DNA of 64,000 nucleotides from Micromonospora endolithica (GCF_003626595.1 NZ_RBAK01000002.1:638416-702415); one strand, 5' to 3'; shown: positions 42,970-52,346, numbered from the stretch's first letter. Notes: generated from the sequence alone by a model not told the origin. Program-made: numbers and translations.

Positions 42970-44043
42970 TCAGCCCCGGTCGCAGCGGTGGCAGGCGCCC
43001 CGGCGACGCAGGTGGTACGCGTACGTGGCCGCGCCCAGGGCCACGCCCCACAGCGGGAAGAACAGCAACGGTCCCCAGGCCACCACGCCGTCGCCCAGGT
43101 CCCAGAAGCTCGCGCTGCTCAGGGCACTCAGGCCGGTTCCGGTGACGGCGATCGCCACCACGGTCGCCGGGACGACGGCGAGCGCCACCGGCACCCGCCG
43201 GCCGGCCAGCACCGGGATCCACCGGGGGAACAGCTCACCCCACCGCGCCACCAGGCCGAGCGTGAGAACCGCACCGACGGTGGCGAACGCGCCCAGCCCC
43301 GCTCCCGCCCACACCGCGCCGCTCTCCCGCATTCCGCCGAGGAATTCGGGGTCGATGCCGAGCGGGATGCCCACCGCCCAGGCGAAGCGGGTCAGCGCGT
43401 ACCCGAACGGGACGGCGGCGGCGGTCCAGGCGGCCCACCGGCCCCAGCGGGCGGCGGCGGCCGGGGTGCGCCAGCCCCGGTCGGCGCCGTCGCGGCCGCA
43501 CGCCGCGCAGGCCCCGGAGGTACGCCGCTGCCAGACCAGCAGCGCGCCGGCCAGCAGCACCCCGCCGACGATCGACGCGACGCGGGCGGCCAGCGCCCCG
43601 GTGAAGACGTCGGCGTAGTCGACCGGCGGCCAGCCGAACGGGGCACCGACCAGCAGGATCGGCAGGTACCCGAGGATCACCAGCACCTGCATGCCGGGCA
43701 CCACCACGGTCAGCACGGACGCGACCGCCCAGCCGTAGCCGAGCAGCACGGCACGTACCGGGCGGGCGGGCCGGGCGGCGGGCGCGGCCAGCGTCAGCGC
43801 GAGCACCGCGGCGGTGAGCAGGACCCCGGCGAACACCGGCGGCCCGAGATCGGCCGGTACCAGGCGCAGCAGGTTCGCCTCCCGGTTCGGGTCGTCGGCG
43901 CCGAACGGGTATCCGGCGCCGGTGACGGTGCCGAGCAGCGCGAGAGCGCCGCCGAGGCCGAGCCAGCCGGCGGCGAGGGGGGCGAGGAGGTCCAGCCGGT
44001 CGGACCGGCGGGCCGGGACGCGGGGAGGAGCGGTCGTCGTCAT
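42970..44043 (-). CDS. Polytopic membrane protein of unknown function
   Basis: ATG 44043 gives 357 residues with about eight hydrophobic segments (first LLAPLAAGWLGLGGALALLG). A cytoplasmic loop near residue 180 holds CAACGRD, and the C-terminus ends CHRCDRG, so two CxxC-type sites could share a metal. It lies directly downstream of the two-component genes on the same strand, after a hairpin at 44099-44116, and may respond to them. I do not recognise the family. Confidence 0.75.
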   Translation of the reverse strand: MTTTAPPRVPARRSDRLDLLAPLAAGWLGLGGALALLGTVTGAGYPFGADDPNREANLLRLVPADLGPPVFAGVLLTAAVLALTLAAPAARPARPVRAVLLGYGWAVASVLTVVVPGMQVLVILGYLPILLVGAPFGWPPVDYADVFTGALAARVASIVGGVLLAGALLVWQRRTSGACAACGRDGADRGWRTPAAAARWGRWAAWTAAAVPFGYALTRFAWAVGIPLGIDPEFLGGMRESGAVWAGAGLGAFATVGAVLTLGLVARWGELFPRWIPVLAGRRVPVALAVVPATVVAIAVTGTGLSALSSASFWDLGDGVVAWGPLLFFPLWGVALGAATYAYHLRRRGACHRCDRG

Positions 44044-44098
44044 GCCTCCAGCCTCGGCCGGAGCGGCCGGGCACTCCTCCCGTACGACGGTGAACCCG

Positions 44099-44116
44099 CT
44101 CCCCCGCCGGGGGGAG
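44099..44116 (-). terminator. Short hairpin after the response regulator gene
   Basis: Seven-base GC-rich arms (44099-44105 and 44110-44116) with a 4-base loop, 5 bases beyond the stop at 44121. Confidence 0.5.
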
Positions 44117-44120
44117 ACAC

Positions 44121-44780
44121 TCAACCGGTGGGGGTGACGAAACCCGACTCGTACGCGGCGATGACGGCCTGGGTGCGGTCCCGCACGCCGAGCTTGGCGA
44201 GCAGGTTGCCGACGTGGGTCTTCACCGTCTCCACCCCGACGACCAGTTCGGCGGCGATCTCCGGGTTGGACAGTCCGGTGGTCATCAGCCGCAGCACCTC
44301 GGCTTCCCGGTCGGTGAGCCGGGCGGCCCGCAACCGGTCCGCGCCCCGTCCGCCGTAGGCGCCGGCGAGCTGCCGGATGGCCGCCGGGAACAGCAGCGAC
44401 TCGCCGCGGGCGACCACCCGTACCGCCTCCACCACCTGGGCCGGCCGGGCCCGCTTGAGCAGGAAGCCGCTCGCGCCGGCGCGCAGCGCGTCGTAGACGT
44501 ACTCGTCGTTGGCGAAGGTGGTCACCACCAGCACCCGGGGCGGATCTGCGGAGGCGGCGAGGAGCCGACGGGTGGCCTGGATGCCGTCGATCCGGGGCAT
44601 CCGTACGTCCATCAGCACCACCTGGGGGCGGAGGCGGGCGACCAGCGGCAGCACCTCGACACCGTCGGTGGCCTCGCCGAGCACCGCCAGGTCCGGCTGG
44701 GCGTCGAGGATGGCCCGCAGGCCGATCCGGACCAGTTCGTCGTCGTCCACGATCAGCACGCCGGTCGGGTCTGCGGTCAC
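44121..44780 (-). CDS. NarL/LuxR-family response regulator
   Basis: GTG 44780 overlaps the kinase stop as GTGA, with GGAGGGAG upstream. The 219-residue protein has a receiver domain ([20 protein letters not shown]; phospho-acceptor Asp in [13 protein letters not shown]) and a C-terminal LuxR HTH ([40 protein letters not shown]). Cognate partner of the kinase gene; the likely targets are its neighbours or itself, but the sequence does not say. Confidence 0.95.
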   Translation of the reverse strand: MTADPTGVLIVDDDELVRIGLRAILDAQPDLAVLGEATDGVEVLPLVARLRPQVVLMDVRMPRIDGIQATRRLLAASADPPRVLVVTTFANDEYVYDALRAGASGFLLKRARPAQVVEAVRVVARGESLLFPAAIRQLAGAYGGRGADRLRAARLTDREAEVLRLMTTGLSNPEIAAELVVGVETVKTHVGNLLAKLGVRDRTQAVIAAYESGFVTPTG

Positions 44781-46018
44781 CGGGCTCCCTCCAGCGGCAG
44801 GCGGACCCGGACCCGCCAGCGCTCGGCGTCCGGGCCGGCGGTGAGCCGGCCGCCGAGCAGGAGGACCCGTTCGCGCATCCCGTCCAGTCCCCGGCCGCCG
44901 CGCCCCGGACCGGCCCGGCGGGCCGGCACCAGGTCGTTCACCAGTTCCAGCTCCAGGGTGTCCGGACCCACGTCCAGGCGGAGTGCCACCGGCCCCCGGC
45001 CGTACCGGGCGGCGTTGGTCAGTCCCTCCTGGACGATCCGGTACCCCTCCCGGGAGACCGCCGCCGGCACGGTGTCGGGGTCGCCGGTGCGCCGGCAGTC
45101 GACCCGCAGGCCGGTGGCGCGGGTGTCCGCCACGAGCCGGTCCAGGTCGGCGAGCGTACGCTGCGGCCCGGTCGCCGTGCCGGAATCGGACTCGCGGAGC
45201 AGCCCCAGCACGTGGTCGAGGTCGTCCATGGCGGACCGCCCGGTGTCCTCGATCGCAGCCAGCGCCCGCCGGACGAACTCCGGATCCTGGTCGAGCACCG
45301 CGCGGGCGGCGCCGGCCTGGAGGGTCGCCACGGTCAGCGCGTGGCCGACCGAGTCGTGCAGCTCCCGGGCCAGCCGGTTGCGCTCGGCCAGCCGGGCGGC
45401 ACGCGCCTCCAGGGTGGCGATCCGCTCGGACTGCGCCGGCCCGAGCAGCACCGGCGCCATCGACACGGCCAGCGCGCCGAGACCGGCCGTCGCGTAGCCG
45501 AGGCCCACCAGCAACGCCACGCCGGCGACGGTCATCCATCCGGCGCCCCAGCCGTCCAGCGGCCCGAACTCCCCCCGCCCGACCAACTCGTCACCGAGCC
45601 CGAACTGCTGGGCGATGAACGCGACGGCCATCGGCAGCGCGCTGAACAGGGCGCCCATCACCAGCCCGCCCACCAGGAGGTGGGTGGCGATCCAGAGCGC
45701 GGACCGCAGCCGGGTCTCCCGGTCGACGCGGTGACCGGGGGTCGGATCGGGCAGGTCGACGCCGAGCAGCGCCCGGGCGGCGGCGATCTCCAGCGCCCGG
45801 CTGCCGTCGCCGAAGACCGGCACGAGGGCGATCGCCGCGGCGATGACCAGCAGTGCGAGCACCAGCGTCCGGGGGATCTCCGAGTCGGTGAGGAGTTGAA
45901 CGAAGGTCACCGCCAGCAACAGGTACGGCAGCACCAGCACGCCGCCGAGCAGCAGGAACACGCCCCGTCGCCAGGTGCTGCCGGCCACCAGCGGGAGGAG
46001 GAAACGGCGCGGCTTCAC
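44777..46018 (-). CDS. Sensor histidine kinase (HisKA_3/NarX type)
   Basis: ATG 46018 gives 413 residues. About five or six membrane segments fill the N-terminal ~200 residues. The dimerisation box [20 protein letters not shown] carries the phospho-acceptor His. The ATPase part is visible in [20 protein letters not shown] (N box, degenerate) and [20 protein letters not shown] (G box). It has no large extracellular sensor, so it probably detects membrane or envelope changes. Coupled to the response regulator by a 4-base overlap. Confidence 0.94.
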   Translation of the reverse strand: MKPRRFLLPLVAGSTWRRGVFLLLGGVLVLPYLLLAVTFVQLLTDSEIPRTLVLALLVIAAAIALVPVFGDGSRALEIAAARALLGVDLPDPTPGHRVDRETRLRSALWIATHLLVGGLVMGALFSALPMAVAFIAQQFGLGDELVGRGEFGPLDGWGAGWMTVAGVALLVGLGYATAGLGALAVSMAPVLLGPAQSERIATLEARAARLAERNRLARELHDSVGHALTVATLQAGAARAVLDQDPEFVRRALAAIEDTGRSAMDDLDHVLGLLRESDSGTATGPQRTLADLDRLVADTRATGLRVDCRRTGDPDTVPAAVSREGYRIVQEGLTNAARYGRGPVALRLDVGPDTLELELVNDLVPARRAGPGRGGRGLDGMRERVLLLGGRLTAGPDAERWRVRVRLPLEGAR

Positions 46019-46656
46019 CGGCTCATTCTCCCGCCGACCGCCGTCTCCCGGATCCCCCGCTCCGGGGAGTTCGGCGCGTCCTCGTCACCGATCCCGCCGT
46101 CCCACCACCGCCTCCGTGCCGTGCCGTGCCGACCCGGCGGCGAACCGGCTCGACAGGCTTCCCACGACCGCTTTCGAGCTGAGTCATCTACGTCATCGCG
46201 GCGGCACGATCACCTCGACCCAACCGCCCAGCAGCCTTACGAACCAGGACAGCCTGGAGAGGCAGGACAGCTTGGAGAGGCAGGAAAGGCAGGACAGCCG
46301 GACCGGCAACCAGCCAGGTCCGGCCGCCAGCCGGGTCGGGCAGCCAGCCGGGTCGGGCAGCCAACCGGGCCGGACCGCCAACCGGGCCGGACCGGCAACC
46401 AGCCAGGTCCGGCCGCCAACCCGCCAAGCCCGACATCCGCCGAGGCCGAACGCCACCCGTCCGTCGAGCCGAGCAGCCCGAAACCGCCGGCCCGATCCAC
46501 CCACGACATCAGCTCGAAAGCGAGCGCAGTTGCCTACCTGCCTCGTCGTCGTCGCGCACCTACCGCGAGGTCCGGCCACCGTCCGCAGCGGGGCCCGGCC
46601 CGGAGCCCGCCGGTGTCCGGCCCCGGTGCCCGGCTCAGTGTCCGCCCCCCTCCGGC
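46019..46656. repeat. Repeat-filled intergenic region
   Basis: These 638 bases hold no credible gene. The middle is the palindromic element copy 2 (46169-46522). The remainder, Pro/Arg-like GC-rich sequence on both sides, shows nothing I can name. The kinase promoter should lie close to 46019-46100. Confidence 0.8.
46169..46522. repeat. Palindromic intergenic element, copy 2 (expanded, inverted)
   Basis: Perfect 14-base inverted ends (46169-46182 and 46509-46522) enclose ~326 bases. The interior has a 32-base direct repeat (46298-46329 and 46387-46418), a tandem GCCAGCCGGGTCGGGCA pair and CCAACCGGGCCGGACCG twice. Its right end matches the left end of copy 1 at 16262-16289 in inverted orientation. 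Confidence 0.8.
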
Positions 46657-47625
46657 TCAGCGTCCGGTGCGCGCCCGCAGCAAGCCCGGCACCGCGGCCA
46701 ATCCGGTGACCGGCCGGAACTCGCGGGCCGCACGGGCCAACGCGTCGTACTCGTCGTCGGCCAGGTCGATCTCGGCGGCCGCGGCGTTGCGTTCCATCTG
46801 TTCCACGCTGGACGCGCCCGGAATGGCCACCACGTTGGGGTGACGCAGCAGGTATGCCAGGGCGATCTGGCTGGGGGTGGCGTCATGGGCGTCGGCAACC
46901 TGGCGCAGCCTCTCGATGAGGGTGACGCCCCGCTCCAGGTTCTCCGGCAGGAAGTACGGGTTGGCGCGACGAACCGCGCCGGTGGGCGGGTTCTTCGCGT
47001 CGTACCGGCCGGACAGGAAGCCCTGCGCCAGCGGGCTGTAAGCGATGACCACCCGGCCGGCCTGCCGGGCGTACGGAAGAAGATCGTGCTCCGGCTTGCG
47101 GTCGATCATGCTGTGCCGGACCTGGTTGCTGAGCACCCGCCGGCCCAGAGCGGCCTCGGCGACCTGCCAGCGGCGCAGGCTGTAGTTGCTCACCCCGACC
47201 TCGGCGACCAGCCCGACGTCCTGCAACGCCCGCATACCCCGCATCGTGGTGTGGTCGGCGACCAGCGGGTTGGGCTGGTGCACCTGGTAGAGGTCGAGGC
47301 TGGTGACGCCGAGCCGCGCGGCCGAGGCGACGGCGCGCTGCTCCACCACCGGGGCGACCGGCATGATCGGGAAGATCTTGCTGGCGACCACCACCTTGGC
47401 CCGGTCCTCGCCCAGCGCCGCGCCGAGGATCCGCTCGCTGCGGCCGAAGCCGTACAGCTCGGCGGTATCGAAGAGGGTGACGCCCAGTTCGACGGCCCGA
47501 CGAACGATCTCGGCGGCCCGCTTCTCGTAGTCGGCGCCGTAGCCCCACTCCCGGGACCCGAACTGCCAGGTGCCGAGGCCGATCTTGGACAGGGGCTTGG
47601 GGGTGTCGAGCTGCACGTAACGCAT
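46657..47625 (-). CDS. Aldo/keto reductase
   Basis: ATG 47625 gives 322 residues, the AKR barrel. Catalytic residues can be placed: Asp and Tyr in TLFDTAELYGFGRSERILG, Lys in VVVASKIFP, and His in LYQVHQPNP. NADPH-site sequence occurs in IAYSPLAQGFLSGRYDAKNP and VAIPGASSVEQMERNAAAAE. Substrate unknown. It is divergent from a second, different aldo/keto reductase with 72 bases between them, so both may share a control region. Confidence 0.93.
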   Translation of the reverse strand: MRYVQLDTPKPLSKIGLGTWQFGSREWGYGADYEKRAAEIVRRAVELGVTLFDTAELYGFGRSERILGAALGEDRAKVVVASKIFPIMPVAPVVEQRAVASAARLGVTSLDLYQVHQPNPLVADHTTMRGMRALQDVGLVAEVGVSNYSLRRWQVAEAALGRRVLSNQVRHSMIDRKPEHDLLPYARQAGRVVIAYSPLAQGFLSGRYDAKNPPTGAVRRANPYFLPENLERGVTLIERLRQVADAHDATPSQIALAYLLRHPNVVAIPGASSVEQMERNAAAAEIDLADDEYDALARAAREFRPVTGLAAVPGLLRARTGR

Positions 47626-47697
47626 GTCCCCGAAGCTACCCTCCGGTCCGGATTCCCAGGTGACTTCGGCGCGACGGCGCGGCTCGGGGATAGGCTC

Positions 47698-48693
47698 ATG
47701 ATCGTGACCTACCTCGCCGCCGATGCGCGATACGACCAGATGACCTACCGGCGCAGCGGTCGCAGCGGCCTGCGGCTGCCCGCGATCTCCCTCGGCCTGT
47801 GGCACAACTTCGGGCCGGACCGGCCGTACGAGCGGCAGCGCGACATCGTCCGCCGCGCCTTCGACCTCGGGGTGACCCACTTCGACCTGGCCAACAACTA
47901 CGGACCGCCGCCGGGCAGCGCGGAGGAGAACTTCGGCCGGATGCTCGCCACCGATCTCAAGCCGTACCGGGACGAGCTGGTCATCTCCACCAAGGCCGGC
48001 TACCTGATGTGGCCCGGCCCGTACGGCGAGTGGGGCTCCCGCAAGTCCCTGATCGCGTCGCTGGACCAGTCGCTGCGCCGCCTCGGGCTGGAGTACGTCG
48101 ACGTCTTCTACTCCCACCGGTTCGACCCGGACACCCCGCTGGAGGAGACGATGGGCGCGCTCGACGCCATCGTCCGCTCCGGCAAGGCGCTCTACGTCGG
48201 CATCTCGAACTACGACTCGGCGCAGACCGAGCAAGCCGCCGCGATCCTGCGGGACCTGGGCACGCCGCTGCTGATCAACCAGCCGTCGTACTCGATGCTC
48301 AACCGCTGGACCGAGAACGACGGCCTGCTGGACACGCTGGAGCGGGTGGGTGCGGGCTGCATCGCGTACAGCCCGCTGGCCCAGGGGGTGCTCACCGACC
48401 GCTACCTGGGCGGCATCCCGGCGGATTCCCGGGTCCGCACCAGCGTCTTCCTCGACGAGAGCGACCTCGGCGAGGAGCGGATGGCGACCATCCGGGCGCT
48501 GGGCGACATCGCGGCGCGACGCGGTCAGTCGCTGGCCCAGCTGGCGTTGGCGTGGGCGCTGCGTGACCCGCGGATGACCAGCCTGATCATCGGCGCGAGC
48601 AGCGTCGGCCAGCTGGAGACGAACGTCGCCGCCCTGGACAACCTCGACTTCTCCGCCGACGAGCTGGCCGAGATCGAACGTCACCTGGGCTGA
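47698..48693 (+). CDS. Aldo/keto reductase, YghZ/Gpr-like
   Basis: The frame opens at ATG 47698 (331 residues; GTG 47704 is also possible). QMTYRRSGRSGLRLPAISLG, LWHNFGPDRP and GVTHFDLANNYGPPPGSAEE match the YghZ (L-glyceraldehyde 3-phosphate reductase) subgroup, with catalytic Tyr in NNYG, Lys in VISTKAGY and His in FYSHRFDPDTPLEETMGALD. The C-terminus has IIGASSVGQLETNVAAL. It may detoxify methylglyoxal or related carbonyls. A 9-base-arm hairpin follows the stop. Confidence 0.93.
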   Translation: MIVTYLAADARYDQMTYRRSGRSGLRLPAISLGLWHNFGPDRPYERQRDIVRRAFDLGVTHFDLANNYGPPPGSAEENFGRMLATDLKPYRDELVISTKAGYLMWPGPYGEWGSRKSLIASLDQSLRRLGLEYVDVFYSHRFDPDTPLEETMGALDAIVRSGKALYVGISNYDSAQTEQAAAILRDLGTPLLINQPSYSMLNRWTENDGLLDTLERVGAGCIAYSPLAQGVLTDRYLGGIPADSRVRTSVFLDESDLGEERMATIRALGDIAARRGQSLAQLALAWALRDPRMTSLIIGASSVGQLETNVAALDNLDFSADELAEIERHLG

Positions 48694-48703
48694 CGGTCAA
48701 CCA

Positions 48704-48745
48704 TGAGCCCGGGGCCAGGGAACCTGAAGCGGGGTGCCGGGCTCA
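48704..48745. terminator. Hairpin between convergent genes, overlapping a stop codon
   Basis: Nine-base arms (48704-48712 and 48737-48745) with a 24-base loop. The right arm includes the stop codon (48743-48745) of the minus-strand gene. Confidence 0.6.
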
Positions 48746-49354
48746 CATCTGGTTCTTGCTGTTGCGGGCCTCCTCGCTGAGGTGCCGGGCGGCCTGGGTG
48801 CTCTCGTCGCGTACCTCGGCCACGCCGCGGGCCGCGGTGCCCCTGATGGCGTCGGTGGCCTGGTGCGCGGGTCCGCGCAGGTTGTCCTGTGCCTGGTGGG
48901 CGATATCCGCAGCTTGTTGCTTGACCTGCCCGGAGTGCGCCTGGGCCTGTTGCTTGAGACGTCCGGCAACCTGCTGTTCGGTGTTGCTGGACGGAAGCAG
49001 GGACGAGGCGAGAAGTCCCGCCCCGAAGGCGATCAGGCCAGCGGCGAGAGGGTTGCCCTCGGTCTGTCGCATCGATGTCTGGGGCAGGGCCCGCGCCTGC
49101 TGCCCGGCGGAGGACAGGGCGTCGCCGGCCTGGTGAGCCGCCGCCGATGCCTGGTGCATGCCGGTGTCGCGGGCGTTCCGGGTGGTTCCCATGACCTTGT
49201 CGACGGCGCGGCCGATTCGTCCGCGGGCCTGGTTGATCGGAGCGGTCACCGCCCTTCTCGGGCTGGCCTTGTGGGTCAGGGCGTCGACGTTGGCACTCAG
49301 GTCACCTCTGGTGGCCTCGATCTCGGCGCGAATCTGGTCGGGATCGCTTGTCAT
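48743..49354 (-). CDS. DUF3618 membrane-associated protein
   Basis: ATG 49354 with AGGAGG 9 bases upstream gives 203 residues. The first ~50 residues match DUF3618 (DPDQIRAEIEATRGDLSANV). One hydrophobic segment follows (LAAGLIAFGAGLLASSLLPS, near residues 103-122), flanked by long Gln/Ala-rich amphipathic helices. It is the last gene of a three-gene unit with the holin-like and helix-rich proteins. Such triads are widespread in actinobacteria and are usually linked to envelope or osmotic stress; direct function is not established. Confidence 0.88.
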   Translation of the reverse strand: MTSDPDQIRAEIEATRGDLSANVDALTHKASPRRAVTAPINQARGRIGRAVDKVMGTTRNARDTGMHQASAAAHQAGDALSSAGQQARALPQTSMRQTEGNPLAAGLIAFGAGLLASSLLPSSNTEQQVAGRLKQQAQAHSGQVKQQAADIAHQAQDNLRGPAHQATDAIRGTAARGVAEVRDESTQAARHLSEEARNSKNQM

Positions 49355-49374
49355 GCCGGTCCACCTCCTGCCTG

Positions 49375-49782
49375 CTAGCGGCCCCGCAGGGCATCCGGTA
49401 TCTCCTGGGCGGTCTGCTTGGTCTGGGGTAGGGCGCGGAGCGTCTTGAGTTGCCTGCGCGCCCGACTGGCCAGTAGGCCGCTGACCACGGCCCACAGCAC
49501 GGCGACGAGCAGCGCCGCCCATCCCTGGTCCATGACGTTGGACAGGCCCCACCACAGCGCGTTGGACAGGAACAGCAGGGTCAGTAACGCGCCGATCGCG
49601 GCGGCGACGATGATGCCGGCGGCGGAGCCCGCGGTGCGGGCTTCCTGCCGCAATTCGGCCTTGGCTAGTCGCACCTCTTGGCGCAGCAGAGTGGACAGGT
49701 CCCGGCTGGTGTCGGCGAGGAGTTGGCCGATGGAGTTCTGGGCCTTGTCGTTGCCGTCGCCGCGAGGCGGTGGCGTGGTCAC
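49375..49782 (-). CDS. Holin-X-like small membrane protein (phage holin family, not phage-derived)
   Basis: GTG 49782 overlaps the upstream stop as GTGA. The 135-residue protein has an N-terminal amphipathic helix (LLADTSRDLSTLLRQEVRLA) and two membrane segments (AAGIIVAAAIGALLTLLFLS; AALLVAVLWAVVSGLLASRA). This is the actinobacterial Holin-X (DUF1469-like) layout. No lysis genes are nearby, and its companions are stress-type envelope proteins, so a lytic role is not supported. Confidence 0.88.
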   Translation of the reverse strand: MTTPPPRGDGNDKAQNSIGQLLADTSRDLSTLLRQEVRLAKAELRQEARTAGSAAGIIVAAAIGALLTLLFLSNALWWGLSNVMDQGWAALLVAVLWAVVSGLLASRARRQLKTLRALPQTKQTAQEIPDALRGR

Positions 49783-50390
49783 GGTCCCACCTCACTGCCG
49801 GTCGGCCCGTGCCGCAAGGGGGGCCGTGGGCCTGCGGGAGGTGGAACGCGCAGCCCCTCGGTGGGGTGCGCTTCGGGCGGACCGGCCGGTTGGCCGGTCG
49901 AGCCGCCCTGACCGCCGGAGAGCGCGCGGCCGAGGCGACCGGCGAGCAGTCCGGCGATCGCGGCGCCCGCGAGAAAGGTGCCCGGGTGGCGTCGGCCGTA
50001 GTCGCGGATCTCGTCGAGCAGATCACCGGGCTCGCGGTTGTCGAGCCACCCGGCCGCCTGCTGGGCGGCGTCGGCGCCCCGGCGTACCAGGTCGGCGGCG
50101 AGGCCCTCCTGGTGACCGTCGTCGGCCATCGACCGCAGTTGACCGCCGAGGGCCCGCAGGCCGTCAGCGGCCCGCCGCTGTTGCTGTTCCGCCTGCTGCC
50201 GGGCTTGCGTGGCGGCCTCGTCGACGAGGTTGCGCGCCTGTCGTCCGGTCTCGGTGATCACCTCTCGGCCCTGGTCCACGGCATGGCTCGACACCTGGCT
50301 TCCGGCCTCCATGGCGTCCCGGCCGACACCGACGGCGGCATCGCGAGCCTGTCCAGCCTTCCCACCCGGTTGATGTGATCCGCTGGTCAT
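49779..50390 (-). CDS. Helix-rich hypothetical protein heading the DUF3618/holin-like operon
   Basis: ATG 50390, with GGGGAGACC upstream, gives 203 residues. The N-terminal ~110 residues are a long Gln/Ala/Glu-rich amphipathic helix (ATQARQQAEQQQRRAADGLR), reminiscent of LEA-like or phasin-like proteins. A Gly/Ala membrane-like stretch (FLAGAAIAGLLAGRLGRALS) comes near residue 145, then a disordered Pro/Gly tail. Its stop overlaps the holin-like gene. Role unknown; context suggests membrane stress. Confidence 0.8.
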   Translation of the reverse strand: MTSGSHQPGGKAGQARDAAVGVGRDAMEAGSQVSSHAVDQGREVITETGRQARNLVDEAATQARQQAEQQQRRAADGLRALGGQLRSMADDGHQEGLAADLVRRGADAAQQAAGWLDNREPGDLLDEIRDYGRRHPGTFLAGAAIAGLLAGRLGRALSGGQGGSTGQPAGPPEAHPTEGLRVPPPAGPRPPLRHGPTGSEVGP

Positions 50391-50551
50391 CCGGTCTCCC
50401 CTCATCGATCCGGCCCGCGAAGTCGGTGAGCGCGTCTACCCGGACCTTGCGGACCTATGCCTCGCCGATCTGGTCGGCCCCCTGCCGGAGTGCTCGGCTG
50501 GATCAGACGCGACACGACCGTGGACCCTTCACGGCCGCCCGCAGCAACCTC

Positions 50552-52216
50552 TCAACACCAGGTGAGCGTCGAGTTGACCCGTGTGACGTTGCTGATCGTG
50601 TTGTTCGCCCCGCCACAGGGGCTCTGGGTGACGTTGGTGTTGGTGACGGTCAGGTTCTGCAAGCGGATACCGGAGGAGATCGGGAACTCGCTCCGCGAGG
50701 CGATCCTCACCTCGCCGCCGCCGGTCACCGTTCCGGACACCCCGGCGATGACCACGTTGTAGCAGTTCTCCACCAGGATCGCGTTGTTCCCGGTGTTCGA
50801 GATCGTCACCCGGTCGATGACCGCCCCACCGGACTCGGACACGCAGAAGATGCCGCGACCGCCGCCGGAGGCGATCACGTTCCCGACCCGGATGTTGGTC
50901 GGATACGAGCTGCCCACCCGGCCGTTGCGGTTGGCCATCCGGAACGCCGCGTACCCGGTCCCGGTCCCGGCGCCCTGGGCGTCGACCGTGCCGACGGTGG
51001 CGTTGATCGTGTCGTTGAGCAGGAGTCCGGAGTAGCCGGTGTTCCGGGCCGTGACCGTTCCGATCGTCAGGCCGTCCACACCGTACGTCTCCACCCCGTG
51101 CGCCCCGGTCCCGGACACGTACACGTTGTCGATGCGTACGTTGCGCACCTTGACCGACCTGTCCCCGCCGTGGTTGTCGATGCGTACCCCCAGACCCGAG
51201 GAGACCCGCATGTCGACCTGGCCGAGGGTCAGGTTGTTGACGTTACGCATGAAGATCCCGTACAACGGCGACCCGGTCAGCGTCAGGTTCTGCACCTCGA
51301 CGTCGGTGGTGCCCCGCGAGTACACCGGCGCCTGGTCGCCCGAACCGGATCCGGTCACGTTGATCGTGCCGCACACCGCCAGGGTGGTGTACGACGGCAG
51401 CGACAACCGCGATCCCGCGCTCATCGACCCGGAGCCACGCACCACCACCCGCTGCTTCGACGTCCGGCCCGGTGACAGCGAGTTCACCGCCGCCTGCATC
51501 GCCGACAGCATGTCCGACCCCGAGTAGACCGTCGAGGACCCGTTGCGGGCCGACCAGGTGCTCCCACTCTGCACGGCCTCGGCCTGGTACGACCCGCTGC
51601 CGCAACCGGTGCTCGGCGGTGGTGTGGTGGGGGTGCCACCGCCCATCGGGACCAGCTGCCACTGCTGGTTCCAGCCGTCGAGGTCGGCGTACTGGGAGAT
51701 CCGCCCGCCGTCGGCGGTGGACCGCTCCCAGACCTCCAGCGCCTTGCGGGAATGCCGGTTGATCAGTCGGACGTGGCCCCCGTCGGAGTCGAGCACCTGG
51801 AACTGCTGGTTGGTGCCGTTGGTGTCGGGCCACTGGCGGAACTCGGCGCCGTCGGCGGTGTTCCACTCCCAGAGGTCGACGACCTTGCCGCTGTGCCGGG
51901 CCTTGAGGCGGTAGTAGCCGCTGCCGGACGAGACGAACTGGAACTGTTGCCAGTCGCCGTCGTTGCGGGACCACTGCTGGATCACGGCGCCGTCGGCCGT
52001 CGAGGTGTCCCGGACGTCGAGGACCTTGCCGCTGTGCCGGTTGACCAGCACGTACCAGGCACTGGTGTCGATGGTCGCCGCCTGCGCGGGCGGCGCGCCG
52101 ACCACGGCGACACCGGCCGCGCCGGCCAGCGCCGCGATCATGGCCACGGCCAGGCCGGTACGCCGCCCGAGGCGGATCGCCCCACCACGGGTCGGTCTCG
52201 TGAGGGTGAGGGGCAT
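50552..52216 (-). CDS. Secreted ricin-B lectin fused to a right-handed beta-helix
   Basis: ATG 52216 with AGGAGG 4 bases upstream gives 554 residues. A signal peptide (LAVAMIAALAGAAGVAVVGA) ends after AQA near residue 46. Residues about 50-200 form a ricin B domain with three lobes (WSRNDGDWQQFQF, WPDTNGTNQQFQ, DLDGWNQQWQL), a Pro/Thr linker follows, and the last ~330 residues are a beta-helix of short repeats rich in Asn and Val (VEVQNLTLTGSPLYGIFMRN; GLTIGTVTARNTGYSGLLLN). This resembles pectate-lyase-like or glycosidase scaffolds; no catalytic set can be assigned. A LacI-type operator upstream implies sugar-controlled expression. Confidence 0.88.
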   Translation of the reverse strand: MPLTLTRPTRGGAIRLGRRTGLAVAMIAALAGAAGVAVVGAPPAQAATIDTSAWYVLVNRHSGKVLDVRDTSTADGAVIQQWSRNDGDWQQFQFVSSGSGYYRLKARHSGKVVDLWEWNTADGAEFRQWPDTNGTNQQFQVLDSDGGHVRLINRHSRKALEVWERSTADGGRISQYADLDGWNQQWQLVPMGGGTPTTPPPSTGCGSGSYQAEAVQSGSTWSARNGSSTVYSGSDMLSAMQAAVNSLSPGRTSKQRVVVRGSGSMSAGSRLSLPSYTTLAVCGTINVTGSGSGDQAPVYSRGTTDVEVQNLTLTGSPLYGIFMRNVNNLTLGQVDMRVSSGLGVRIDNHGGDRSVKVRNVRIDNVYVSGTGAHGVETYGVDGLTIGTVTARNTGYSGLLLNDTINATVGTVDAQGAGTGTGYAAFRMANRNGRVGSSYPTNIRVGNVIASGGGRGIFCVSESGGAVIDRVTISNTGNNAILVENCYNVVIAGVSGTVTGGGEVRIASRSEFPISSGIRLQNLTVTNTNVTQSPCGGANNTISNVTRVNSTLTWC

Positions 52217-52346
52217 CGGTCCTCCTGATGCATCGGAACGGGTCGACTCGGGAAGACCGCGCGCGGTCACCCCGGACGGGGTGGCTGTTCGAGAGGGAAG
52301 GTGGGCAGTGATGACCCGCCACGGAGGAGCACGCGCGTTTCCGCAG

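Noticed and set aside
46240..46440. Possible CRISPR-like array
   Set aside because: Repeat lengths and spacings are irregular, spacers are not unique, and no cas genes are present despite the Cas4-like nuclease at 29.7 kb.
46193..46579. Minus-strand frame with repeated GWLP and LSCLS motifs
   Set aside because: It lies within the palindromic element and merely translates its short DNA repeats; no start signal.
49375..49782. Prophage lysis gene (holin)
   Set aside because: No other phage gene is nearby, and the gene overlaps conserved actinobacterial stress-type genes.
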